DNA of 33,217 nt from Hyphomicrobiales bacterium (GTDB lineage Bacteria > Pseudomonadota > Alphaproteobacteria > Rhizobiales > JAJFHC01), in NCBI GenBank assembly GCA_021775835.1, contig JAJFHC010000234.1, positions 1 to 33,217 on the forward strand, given 5' to 3'. The notes beneath the pieces are model-generated. The model was not told the DNA's origin. It made no database searches and saw only the letters and a program-made list of their open reading frames with translations. The translations under genes and the position numbers were made by a program. Positions 8,621 through 16,295 of the stretch are shown piece after piece. Positions within the stretch are counted from its first letter, which is position 1; the number at the start of each line of letters is the position of its first letter.

Positions 8621-9269
8621 ATGCGCATTAGAGAATTGCTTCTGTTATTTATCTTGGAGCGCGAATTACCGCAGCCGATCTGTGAATTTTATCGAAGATG
8701 CGGTGTCCGAGATGAAGAAGCACGGCGCACCTGAAGACGTAAGGTGCGTATTCTGGTTTGGCTGACGGTTGAAAACTCTTCAACTGAAAATCATAATGCC
8801 CTCTTGAATGAACCGGTTCGACAACTGCTTTGGGTCATGTTCTTCCAGTCTGACCACTCACGTCGGATGGCTGCTCTCAGTGACACCTGCCGTTCTTCAA
8901 CCGCTTGGAGGTCGGCAGTGAAGTGCCAGGAACGGTCATTGGAGAGAGGTCTGAAAACTTGACCTAACAGGGGATTTGCAGTTTTCGCAGATGTCTCTTG
9001 TCGGTCAAGAACGTGTGGAAACACGAGGCTGCATCAAGTACGAAGTTATGTTCTCCAAGGTTGACCTCTACCAAAAATTGAGGTTCGACCATTTAGGCAA
9101 CAAAGGTACCTGTGAAACCGGACTAGGCCTGCATATTTGGTCTGGAGAGATACCCAGTAGGGTCTGTTCCGTTTGCGCAAACAGGATTAACAATTAGTAA
9201 ACCATGTTTCCTTTAGCATCCTCACGAATCTCTACTGTTTTCGGGGGCTGATCCGAAGGGGAAAACTCG
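8621..9269. other. 649-base region without a convincing gene
   Basis: Only short frames (under 80 codons) exist here, none with a recognisable product or good ribosome site. The last 90 bases are AT-richer and probably hold the promoter of the chemoreceptor gene at 9270. I see no tRNA, repeat or transposon end. Confidence 0.4.
9187..9201 (+). promoter_or_regulatory. Possible CtrA-like box upstream of chemoreceptor gene
   Basis: The sequence ttaacaattagtaaa fits TTAA-N7-TTAA with one mismatch, the pattern bound by the alphaproteobacterial cell-cycle and motility regulator CtrA. It lies about 70 bases before the chemoreceptor start. Chemotaxis genes are frequent CtrA targets, but such AT-rich matches arise by chance, so this is a suggestion only. 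Confidence 0.2.
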
Positions 9270-10937
9270 ATGTCGCTTACACAAAAATTTTTGGGGATTG
9301 GCGCGACCGCCTCGCTGCTGGCGATAGTCCTCGCCGTCATGAGTATGGTCGGTGTTTCGCAATTCGCCGGTCTCATAACGCAAACTGAATCTGCTGGAAC
9401 CGCTCTGCGCAATCACCTGACAGGCGATATGATGCATGACGGTTTGCGAAGCGATGTCTACCGCGCATTGTATGCCGCCGAGAATGCACCTCAAGACCGC
9501 GAGGAAGTTCTCAACGATGTCAAGGAACATTCCCAACTCTTTCGAGACCGTATTGCCGCAAACAAAGTCCTTGCATTGCCGGAGGACGTGAGGAAAACGC
9601 TTGCTGGTTTGGATGTACCCCTCGACGTCTATATCAAGATGTCACAAACGATAGTTGTCGAAGCCTTTTCAAACCGCGCGAAAGCCCTGGAACTCCTCCC
9701 GGACTTCAACAAACGATTTTCCGATCTTGAAGGCGAGATGGAAAATGCATCAGGCGCCATTGAGGGAGCTGTCGCCGCAACGACCGCACAGTCGGCTACG
9801 ATTTCCAGGTTAGCGCGGATCATGATGATCATTGCTTTTTTTGCTGCGGTACTCGTTGGGGCGGGCATTACCTTCTACATGTGGCGTTCGCTGGCGGTTC
9901 CTCTCGTAAGTTTGGCGAAATCGATGCGGCTTCTCGGTGAAGGAGACATGGAAGCATCATTGGATCAGACCGATCGCAAAGATGAGGTCGGTGAAATGGC
10001 ACAGGCCGTAAAGGTCTTTAAGGACAACATGATCCGAAACCAGGAACTTGAAGCTGAGCAGGCAAAGGACCAGCAGGGACAGCAACGCAGGGCGGAGGCT
10101 ATCGAAAAGCGTGCCGCGGACTTTGAAGACGTGATGTCGCGGGTCCTGACTTCGGTTGCTGGCGCTGCTGACCTAATGGAGACATCTTCTACATCCTTGT
10201 CGGCAACAGCTGAGGAAACCAACATTCAGTCAACCGCCGTTTCGGCAGCAGCTGAAGAAGCATCAATGAACGTTCAAACAGTGGCGTCTGCGACCGAACA
10301 ACTCAACGCTTCGATTACCGAAATAGCCGGTCAGATCGACCAGTCCCGGGAAGCCGCAGCAAATGCCGTCGCCGAGGTTGGTCAGGCAAATGAAAATGTG
10401 ATGGGCCTGGCAAAAGCCGCCCAGAGCATTGGCGACGTTGTCACACTCATTTCGGATATTGCGGAACAGACCAACCTGCTGGCCCTCAATGCTACGATCG
10501 AGGCGGCTCGTGCAGGCGAATCCGGCAAGGGTTTTGCCGTGGTCGCCTCCGAGGTCAAGACTCTGGCGGAGGCAACCGCCAAAGCGACCGAACAAATCAG
10601 CACCCAGATCAATGAAATCCAGACATCGACGGAAAGTTCCGTTGAGGCTATCCAGAGTATTGGGATGGTGGTGCAGCAAATCGCCGAACGCTCGACGACC
10701 ATTGCCACAGCCGTTGAGGAACAAACGTCTGCTACACTTGAAATCGCACGCAACGTCTCAGAGGCCGCAAGAGGCACCGAGGAGGTTACCTCCAATATCA
10801 CGGAAGTCTCCAACTCCGCAGGTAGCACGGGTACAGCGGCACAACAGGTACTTTCGGCGGCACGCGAAATGAAATCGCAAACGGGCAGTCTGCAGACCGA
10901 AGTCGATTCCTTTGTGCATGATGTCAAAGCGGCTTAA
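9270..10937 (+). CDS. Transmembrane methyl-accepting chemotaxis protein
   Basis: A 555-residue inner-membrane chemoreceptor. TM1 lies at about residues 9-32, then a helical periplasmic ligand domain of roughly 155 residues rich in Glu and Asp (four-helix-bundle type), TM2 at about 190-212 ([20 protein letters not shown]), and a HAMP domain ([20 protein letters not shown]). The cytoplasmic signalling coiled coil has the highly conserved hairpin tip [20 protein letters not shown] at about residues 403-422, which contacts CheA and CheW. No C-terminal CheR-docking pentapeptide is seen. The start ATG follows gaaggggaaaactcg. It is monocistronic. The ligand is unknown. Confidence 0.95.
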   Translation: MSLTQKFLGIGATASLLAIVLAVMSMVGVSQFAGLITQTESAGTALRNHLTGDMMHDGLRSDVYRALYAAENAPQDREEVLNDVKEHSQLFRDRIAANKVLALPEDVRKTLAGLDVPLDVYIKMSQTIVVEAFSNRAKALELLPDFNKRFSDLEGEMENASGAIEGAVAATTAQSATISRLARIMMIIAFFAAVLVGAGITFYMWRSLAVPLVSLAKSMRLLGEGDMEASLDQTDRKDEVGEMAQAVKVFKDNMIRNQELEAEQAKDQQGQQRRAEAIEKRAADFEDVMSRVLTSVAGAADLMETSSTSLSATAEETNIQSTAVSAAAEEASMNVQTVASATEQLNASITEIAGQIDQSREAAANAVAEVGQANENVMGLAKAAQSIGDVVTLISDIAEQTNLLALNATIEAARAGESGKGFAVVASEVKTLAEATAKATEQISTQINEIQTSTESSVEAIQSIGMVVQQIAERSTTIATAVEEQTSATLEIARNVSEAARGTEEVTSNITEVSNSAGSTGTAAQQVLSAAREMKSQTGSLQTEVDSFVHDVKAA

Positions 10938-11206
10938 TGGTTCGAGTCTTCGTCAAATCGCCATTGTTGACCGAGAACTGCAATGCTCACGGTCGATGAT
11001 GGCGATGTTGGTTATTGGAATCTGCATGTTGCCGGCATCCGGAACGACGACACTCAAAACTGTAGAAGAGTCAATGTGCGATAGCTGTCCACAAAATTGA
11101 CTTGGGACGATAGTCTCTTGCGGGTAGAGAACGCCCTTTTCCGCCGGGTAGAATGTACGGTGAAAAGATGGCGTACAGCAGAAGTCTTTGCCTCAACACC
11201 CGATGA

Positions 11207-11500
11207 TCAGTCAAACGTCTTGTTCCGCTCGGAATTCCGCCATTCTTCTCCTGCGTGTTTCAGAACAAGACGCTCCCGATCGTATCCATATCCGACAATG
11301 CCGGCGGTGATTGCAAGAAAGAACCAGTCTTTTAGAAATGACGGTGAACTGCCGTAGACCACGGCCGTCGCGACCTCAAGGCCAAGAAGTGCTGCCATCA
11401 TCACAACCGCGTATATGATGCCGGTCTTGATTGCCGCATCTTGTATCGACACCTTCGTCTCGTCTGACAATGCGTTGAACTGTCCGTTGAAAAAGAACAT
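11207..11500 (-). CDS. Small inner-membrane protein, unknown function
   Basis: A 97-residue protein with two hydrophobic helices (about residues 27-50, IIYAVVMMAALLGLEVATAVVY, and 58-75, LKDWFFLAITAGIVGYGY) between charged ends. Its C-terminal tail GYDRERLVLKHAGEEWRNSE is basic/acidic and soluble. It is divergent from the YcaO gene with a 148-base shared upstream region, so it might be co-regulated with that cluster, but no functional link is visible. The preceding interval 10938-11206 contains only weak small frames. No family is recognised. Confidence 0.55.
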   Translation of the reverse strand: MFFFNGQFNALSDETKVSIQDAAIKTGIIYAVVMMAALLGLEVATAVVYGSSPSFLKDWFFLAITAGIVGYGYDRERLVLKHAGEEWRNSERNKTFD

Positions 11501-11648
11501 TGGGATGGGAATGGCCTTATGAAATTTCAGATGAGACTATATCCGGCGGCATGTGACTCCACCGTGACTCTCCTCTGGCGTCCTGGAACACGGCCGACAA
11601 TGCAACAATCCCTTGCCTGAGCCCTCGCTTTCAGGTTTAGGGTAGGGC

Positions 11649-12908
11649 ATGGGGATTGACTTCAGCGACGTCGGGCAAAAACAGCTTTCGAGCGGTGCGC
11701 ATCGCGTCTGTCCGGCGCGCGAGACCCTCGACCGTATCCTGCCGATCAAGCACAAATTCGGCATCACCCGCGTCGCCAATGTGACCGGCCTTGACCGGAT
11801 CGGTCTGCCGGTGGTGCTGGCGACACGGCCGAATTCCCGGTCGGTGGCGGTCTCCCAGGGCAAGGGCATGACCCTCGATCACGCCAAGGCGTCCGCCGTC
11901 ATGGAAGCGCTGGAGATCTGGCATGCCGAACAGTTCGACGGGCCGCTCCATTATGCCTGTTACGGCGATATCGCCGGCCGTCACGAGATCATCGACATCA
12001 ACCGGTTGCCGGATATCGTCGACAGCCGCTTCACCGAGACACGGCGCTTGATGTGGGTTCAGGCCAGCGACCTGATCAGCGGGCGAAACATGCTTGTGCC
12101 GTTCGAAATGGTGCACGCCGACTACACCCGCCCGGTTCAACCGGGCCATGGTTGTTTCCCCGCCAGCACCAATGGCCTGTCGTCGGGCAACCACATCCTG
12201 GAGGCCGTCTGTCACGGCATCTGCGAGGTCATCGAACGCGATGCCCTGGCCGTCTGGCACCACGAAGCGCCAGGCCACCGGGCATCGCGCCGGCTCGATC
12301 CGGCGTCTGTCGATGATGAGTTCTGCGGGGACGCCCTGGCAAAGTTCGATTCCGCCGGCCTTGAATGCGGCGTCTGGGATATCACCACCGATGTGGGCGT
12401 CGCCTCGTATCTCTGCATCATCAGGGAAACCGGTGCCGCCGCCGGCCATCTGGGACTGGGGTCGGGCAGTCATCCCGACCGCGCTGTCGCCCTGCGCCGG
12501 GCGCTTACCGAAGCCGCCCAGACCAGGGTCAATTACATCACCGGGTCCCGCGACGATCTGGCCATGGCCGAATTCATGCCCGAAGGCATGGCGGCGAAGG
12601 GCGCGGCGGTCGACGATCTGTTCGCCTCGCACGCCACGCCTTGGCGGTTCGACCGGTCGCCCGGCGAGGTCAACGATACCCTGAAGGCGGACCTCGACGG
12701 GCTGCTTGCGCGGTTGCAGGCCGTGGGCATCGACCAGGTCGGCGTCGTCGACCTGACCCGGGCCGACCATGGCATCCCGGTTGTCCGGGTCATCATCCCG
12801 GGTCTCGAAGCTCCACATGACGACATCACCTATCTCGCCGGCCCCAGGGCACTGGCCGCAGCCGCGAGGGCCGGCCAGAGCACCGGATCGGGGGAGGCGG
12901 CCCCATGA
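11649..12908 (+). CDS. YcaO-domain ATP-dependent peptide-backbone-modifying enzyme
   Basis: A 419-residue YcaO protein, first gene of the candidate RiPP operon. YcaO enzymes use ATP to phosphorylate a backbone amide oxygen and so drive cyclodehydration, amidine formation or, with TfuA, thioamidation. ATP and magnesium motifs are in the expected order: SAVMEALEIWHAE (Glu 86, 89), ICEVIERDA (Glu 193, 196) and RRALTEAAQTR (Arg 284, Glu 288, Gln 291). The C-terminus lacks the Pro-rich PxPxP end of azoline-forming YcaO proteins and there is no fused or nearby E1/ocin-ThiF-like partner or dehydrogenase, which argues for the TfuA-dependent thioamide branch. ATG at 11649 follows tagggtaggg. It overlaps tfuA by four bases (ATGA), implying coupling. 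The family is certain; the substrate is inferred from context. Confidence 0.93.
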   Translation: MGIDFSDVGQKQLSSGAHRVCPARETLDRILPIKHKFGITRVANVTGLDRIGLPVVLATRPNSRSVAVSQGKGMTLDHAKASAVMEALEIWHAEQFDGPLHYACYGDIAGRHEIIDINRLPDIVDSRFTETRRLMWVQASDLISGRNMLVPFEMVHADYTRPVQPGHGCFPASTNGLSSGNHILEAVCHGICEVIERDALAVWHHEAPGHRASRRLDPASVDDEFCGDALAKFDSAGLECGVWDITTDVGVASYLCIIRETGAAAGHLGLGSGSHPDRAVALRRALTEAAQTRVNYITGSRDDLAMAEFMPEGMAAKGAAVDDLFASHATPWRFDRSPGEVNDTLKADLDGLLARLQAVGIDQVGVVDLTRADHGIPVVRVIIPGLEAPHDDITYLAGPRALAAAARAGQSTGSGEAAP

Positions 12909-13741
12909 TCGTTTTTGCAGGACCCTCTCTCGGCGGCGAAGATCTTTCCGCCTTCGATGCCGTCACGGTGCGCCCGCCCGCAAAACAAGGCGACCTCTAT
13001 CTGGCGACCCTTGAGCACCCGCGCGCCATCGGCATTGTCGACGGGTACTTCGAAGGCGTGCCGTCGGTCTGGCACAAGGAGGTCCTGTGGGCGCTGACCC
13101 GGGGCATCACGGTTCTGGGTGCGGCCAGCATGGGCGCGTTGCGCGCCGCCGAGCTCGACACCTACGGCATGATCGGGGTCGGCGCGGTCTACCGGTCCTA
13201 CCGGGACGGTGACATTGAAGACGACGATGAGGTCGCCCTCCTGCACGGGCCGGAAGAAATCGGCTACCTGGGCTTGAGCGAAGCCATGGTCAATGTCCGC
13301 GCGACCTGTGCCGCCGCCGGGCAGGCCGGCGTCCTGTCTCACGAACAGTGTTCTGGCATTGTCGCCGCCGCCAAGGAGATCTTCTACAAGAACCGCACCT
13401 GGGAAGCGATCCTGGACACAGCACACGCAGGCCTGTTGAGCAGGGAAGAACGCCAGTCCGTTGCCGGCTGGATCGCCAGCAACGCCGTCGACCAGAAGAA
13501 ACTGGACGCCCTGGCGCTGTTGGCCCGGATGCAGGACGGCGACTTTACAGGATCAAGCGAGGGCGACGTTCGCGATTTCAGGTTCGAGAACACAAGCCTT
13601 TGGCAAAGCAGCGTCAAGTCCTGGCGTCAGGCCGCTGGACCCGAGGATACGCCTGCAGCGCTAGCTGATGAAATGGGCTATCGCCTTGTTAGCGATGAAC
13701 ATTTATATTGGCGTAGCGAAGATGACGACGGTAAACCGTAA
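12905..13741 (+). CDS. tfuA: TfuA-like protein, YcaO partner
   Basis: A 278-residue TfuA-like protein. The conserved core is easy to see: start VFAGPSLGG, then IVDGYFEGVPSVWHKEVLWA (about residues 43-62), GAASMGALRAAELDTYGM (about 72-89) and DDDEVALLHGPEE (about 107-119). TfuA was named from the trifolitoxin locus. TfuA-YcaO pairs thioamidate a glycine of methyl-coenzyme M reductase in methanogens and the backbone of thiovarsolins in Streptomyces, TfuA being thought to deliver sulfur or recruit the sulfur donor. The C-terminal part (from about 190) is divergent and ends in a charged tail. The start is coupled to ycaO by ATGA. It is 41 bases from the next gene. I am confident in the family; that it acts on the downstream repeat protein is inference. 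Confidence 0.93.
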   Translation: MIVFAGPSLGGEDLSAFDAVTVRPPAKQGDLYLATLEHPRAIGIVDGYFEGVPSVWHKEVLWALTRGITVLGAASMGALRAAELDTYGMIGVGAVYRSYRDGDIEDDDEVALLHGPEEIGYLGLSEAMVNVRATCAAAGQAGVLSHEQCSGIVAAAKEIFYKNRTWEAILDTAHAGLLSREERQSVAGWIASNAVDQKKLDALALLARMQDGDFTGSSEGDVRDFRFENTSLWQSSVKSWRQAAGPEDTPAALADEMGYRLVSDEHLYWRSEDDDGKP

Positions 13742-13782
13742 CCCCGGCGAATTCCGGTAATTCAAGAAAGTCCGCTGAGCCC

Positions 13783-15048
13783 ATGGAAGGCACCCGTTTC
13801 AAGCTGTTCCCGCAGCCGCGCTTTCTGGATGATTTCCAGGAGCCGGAATCGGTGCTGGTATCGTCGCCGGCCGGCAGCTTGTCTCCCGGCCCGGCCGACA
13901 ACCGCATGTATACAGTCTACCCCGTCGACAAACCCCGGCCCTATGGCATCGCTCCGGGACCGGGCGACCGCTCCGGGGCGCTCGTGCCGCCCTGGCGGGG
14001 GGCATGCCACCCGCCGGCAATGCCCGACCAGGATGGTCATTTCGATCATCTTGAGCCTGGCACACGGGAGTTCGAGGCAGCCCACCTGTTCGGCACAGTC
14101 CGGTTTGTCCTCGACATCTGGGAGGACTATTTCGGCAGGCGCATTCCCTGGCACAGCGAAAAACATTTTGACCGTCTGGAACTGACCATCCAGCCGACCC
14201 TGGAGAATGCCTATTCAGGCTATGGCTTCCTGGAGATGGGCGGCGACCGCCAGCACGGGCGCTACAAACCTTTCAGCCTGAACTTCGATGTCATCGCCCA
14301 TGAGGTCGGGCACGCCATCATCTATTCCGAGGTCGGCGTTCCTGATCCCAACGGGGCGACCGGCGAGTATTACGGCTTCCACGAAAGCGCCGCCGATCTC
14401 GTGGCGCTGCTGTCCTCGCTGCATTTCAATTCCCTGGTCGACCACCTGCTCCGGAACACCCACGGCAATCTCTATGTGCTCAATTCGGTCAACCGGATGG
14501 CGGAACTATCGGGCAACAAGCAGATCCGCATTGCCGCCAACGACGTCAGGCTGTCGAAATTCGCCCGTGGCTGGGTCAAGGAACACAAGCTGTCGCAGCC
14601 CCTGACCGGCGCCTTCTTCGATATCCTGGTCGACATCTTTCACGAATGCCTGCTCGACTATGGCGCCATCGACCCTCATGTGGAGGACCTGTCCGACAAG
14701 TTGCTGGCGACCCCGGACTATGAGCCCGTGATGCAGGATCTGTTCGACGAGGCGTTTGCCGGACACCCTGACGGCTTCAAGCTGGCGCTGATCGACGCCC
14801 GCGATATCTTAGGCACCTACCTTGCCGACACCTGGCAACAGCTCGACCGCAACGACCTCAACTTTGTCGATGTGGCGCGCGCTTTCGAAGCGGTGGATAT
14901 CGAACATACCGGCGGCCGGTTCGGCCGGTTGATCCGAGGCAACTTCGACCTTCGCGACATCGGTTCTGTCCGGGTCGGACCACAGCTTGAACCGCTCAAG
15001 GCGGACAGCCACGCCAATTCCGTGCGCACTCTGGTTCCTCTGGACTGA
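13783..15048 (+). CDS. Thermolysin-like (gluzincin) zinc metallopeptidase, cytoplasmic
   Basis: A 421-residue protein with the zinc-peptidase motif DVIAHEVGHAIIYSE (His 173, Glu 174, His 177) followed 24 residues later by FHESAADLVALL (Glu 201, Asp 205). HExxH then ExxxD is the thermolysin-type gluzincin arrangement (M4/M36 clan), although spacing from the motif to the third ligand is a few residues longer than in thermolysin. Unlike secreted M4 enzymes it has neither signal peptide nor propeptide; a Pro-rich N-terminal stretch of about 85 residues precedes the domain. It is located between tfuA and the repeat-protein gene on the same strand, so I infer it is the maturation protease removing the leader or cutting between repeats. 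It could instead protect the host by degrading product. Confidence 0.85.
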   Translation: MEGTRFKLFPQPRFLDDFQEPESVLVSSPAGSLSPGPADNRMYTVYPVDKPRPYGIAPGPGDRSGALVPPWRGACHPPAMPDQDGHFDHLEPGTREFEAAHLFGTVRFVLDIWEDYFGRRIPWHSEKHFDRLELTIQPTLENAYSGYGFLEMGGDRQHGRYKPFSLNFDVIAHEVGHAIIYSEVGVPDPNGATGEYYGFHESAADLVALLSSLHFNSLVDHLLRNTHGNLYVLNSVNRMAELSGNKQIRIAANDVRLSKFARGWVKEHKLSQPLTGAFFDILVDIFHECLLDYGAIDPHVEDLSDKLLATPDYEPVMQDLFDEAFAGHPDGFKLALIDARDILGTYLADTWQQLDRNDLNFVDVARAFEAVDIEHTGGRFGRLIRGNFDLRDIGSVRVGPQLEPLKADSHANSVRTLVPLD

Positions 15049-15131
15049 ACGGCACCGATAAGGCTATGATAATGCAGAAGCAACAGACAAGGGCCGAGCG
15101 GATTTCCGGCCGGAGAATGGGGAACGTCTAA

Positions 15132-15710
15132 ATGCCAGAAACACTCCTGAGCGCATCCAGCATAACGTTGTTCGGGCGCGTTGTTGAAGACATCAACATT
15201 GTTCCCGACGACTCGAACAAGTCGCACCACCCGTCGGAAGCGCCCGCAGAAGGCGAGAAACCGGAAATTCAGCGCCAGCTTACCCATGGCAGCGGCCTTG
15301 AGGACTCCTCGGCGCGGCTCGCCCGGATCTATGGCTTCAGCTATGAAGGCGCCTATTTCGAAATGGCCGGTGCAACCCTTTTTCTGGTCCATGGCCCCGG
15401 CGTCGAGTCCTCCGACATCAAGGTTCCCGGACCAAACCGCCGCGACGAGCAATTTTACAGCGAACTGAAGGCCTGGGCCTACGACCGTACCAACCAGACC
15501 ATGCGCCTCGATGTGGATTCCGGATCGTTCGAACAGGTTCTGTTGAGCACTGTCGGCGATGGCGGCGATGTGTCGGGTGCCAGAGTGTCCGGCGCCCGCG
15601 TGGCCGGCGCGAGGGTCTCAGGCGCCAGGGTTTCTGGCGCAAGGGTGTCCGGCGCCCGTGTCTCAGGCGCCCGAGTATCCGGTGCCCGTATCAGCGGTGC
15701 CGACGACTAG
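15132..15710 (+). CDS. Repeat-bearing candidate RiPP precursor (leader plus VSGAR repeats)
   Basis: A 192-residue protein in two parts. Residues 1-145 include a polar, low-complexity segment (about 22-52) and a compact domain (about 55-145) with RIYGFSYEGAYFEMAGATLF and LKAWAYDRTNQTMRLDVDSG. Residues 147-192 are eight consecutive VSGAR units (one is VAGAR) plus a final ISGADD. There is no signal peptide and no Cys. Being the last gene after ycaO, tfuA and a peptidase, it is the natural substrate candidate: long leader, modular core, as in thiovarsolin-type precursors with multiple core repeats. Alternative: the register A-R-V-S-G resembles the A(D/N)LxG pentapeptide-repeat beta-helix, so a pentapeptide-repeat label is likely by automated annotation, but nine units are short for that fold and the central residue is Val. 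ATG at 15132 follows atggggaacg. Confidence 0.8.
   Translation: MPETLLSASSITLFGRVVEDINIVPDDSNKSHHPSEAPAEGEKPEIQRQLTHGSGLEDSSARLARIYGFSYEGAYFEMAGATLFLVHGPGVESSDIKVPGPNRRDEQFYSELKAWAYDRTNQTMRLDVDSGSFEQVLLSTVGDGGDVSGARVSGARVAGARVSGARVSGARVSGARVSGARVSGARISGADD
15570..15707 (+). repeat. Tandem 15-base coding repeat (VSGAR x8 plus ISGAD)
   Basis: Nine in-frame 15-base units encode VSGAR, VSGAR, VAGAR, then five VSGAR, then ISGAD followed by a last Asp. The peptide is almost invariant but the codons are not: Val uses GTG, GTC, GTT and GTA; Ser uses TCG, TCC, TCA, TCT and AGC; Arg uses AGA, CGC, AGG, CGT and CGA. So the amino-acid unit has been kept while the DNA diverged, which points to selection on the peptide rather than recent slippage. 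Confidence 0.95.
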
Positions 15711-15756
15711 GACGGGATGAGGAAAAGTGTGTGCGGTTTTCCGCCCGCATCCCGTT
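15711..15756 (+). terminator. Strong stem-loop right after the repeat-protein stop codon
   Basis: gacgggatg (15711-15719) pairs with catcccgtt (15748-15756) over nine positions, one of them G-U, and an inner gcgg-tttt-ccgc hairpin sits at 15733-15744. The structure starts at the base after the TAG. It lacks a U-run, so it is either a 3'-end stabiliser or an imperfect terminator of the YcaO operon. Confidence 0.45.
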
Positions 15757-15817
15757 CCAAACAGACCCTAGTACGGCTCACAAAATTTATGACGCCGTGA
15801 GACTACCGGCGTTAACG

Positions 15818-16060
15818 GGCTGACTCTCGCATGACGTACCGGCAAGTTGCGCCTGCCGTTATCAGCTTGTCCACCGGTCTTTCGACCGGTATCAACCCAG
15901 CACTGGTTGGTTAGGCCAACCGCTCCAAAGGAAGCGATGCTTCTCCTGGCTTTCCAACCGGTTTGGGCTGCGCGGCCCAAGGCGGCCGGTCCTTCCAGAA
16001 GCCACTAAGGCTTGCGGCCTTCGCGGCCCCATGTTCCCAGAAAGGGCATGGGTTTAAGCG
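15818..16060. ncRNA. Candidate structured RNA: chain of seven hairpins
   Basis: This stretch contains no believable protein gene but consecutive perfect or near-perfect stems: cggca/tgccg (15840-15858), accggtc-tttc-gaccggt (15873-15890), ggttgg/ccaacc (15905-15921), gaagc-gat-gcttc (15931-15943), ttgggc/gcccaa (15963-15980) enclosed by accgg/ccggt (15957-15990), aaggc/gcctt (16007-16021) and cccatg/catggg (16028-16052). Such density suggests a folded RNA or a palindromic repeat cluster. I do not recognise tmRNA, RNase P, 6S or a known riboswitch on either strand, and the strand is undecided. About 495 bases (15711-16205) lie between the flanking genes. Confidence 0.45.
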
Positions 16061-16295
16061 CCTTTCACATCGTTCCGGCCAGCACTTTTGCGTTTTACAG
16101 GACCAATTGCCCCGTGCGAACAAGAACTGCCGCCCGGTTGCCCGCGCCTTTGAACCCCGTCGACGGATTTCACGGTGAGCGTCGTTAAAAGAATGCGACA
16201 CAACGGTGAACCCGATTCACACGCGTTTCACGGCGCCGGGAGAACAATCGACCTATCACGGTTTCATGGAACGGACTTCAAGGAGAGAGGCTAAT

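Noticed and set aside
10999..11100. 34-codon frame with a signal-like stretch and CDSC end, after the chemoreceptor gene
   Set aside because: No ribosome site and too short to support; could be reconsidered if conserved.
11637..12818. 393-codon minus-strand frame opposite ycaO that even contains an HEFGH string
   Set aside because: It is a GC-rich antisense shadow of a well-supported YcaO gene; composition is Asp/Gly/Arg-rich and the HExxH-like match is chance.
15911..16201. 96-codon minus-strand frame in the hairpin-rich region
   Set aside because: Arg/Trp/Pro-rich composition, no ribosome site, and it is explained by the palindromic structure of the region.
15711..16205. tmRNA, RNase P RNA, 6S RNA or a CRISPR array
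   Set aside because: No tag-peptide coding sequence, no RNase P conserved cores and no regularly spaced identical repeats were found.
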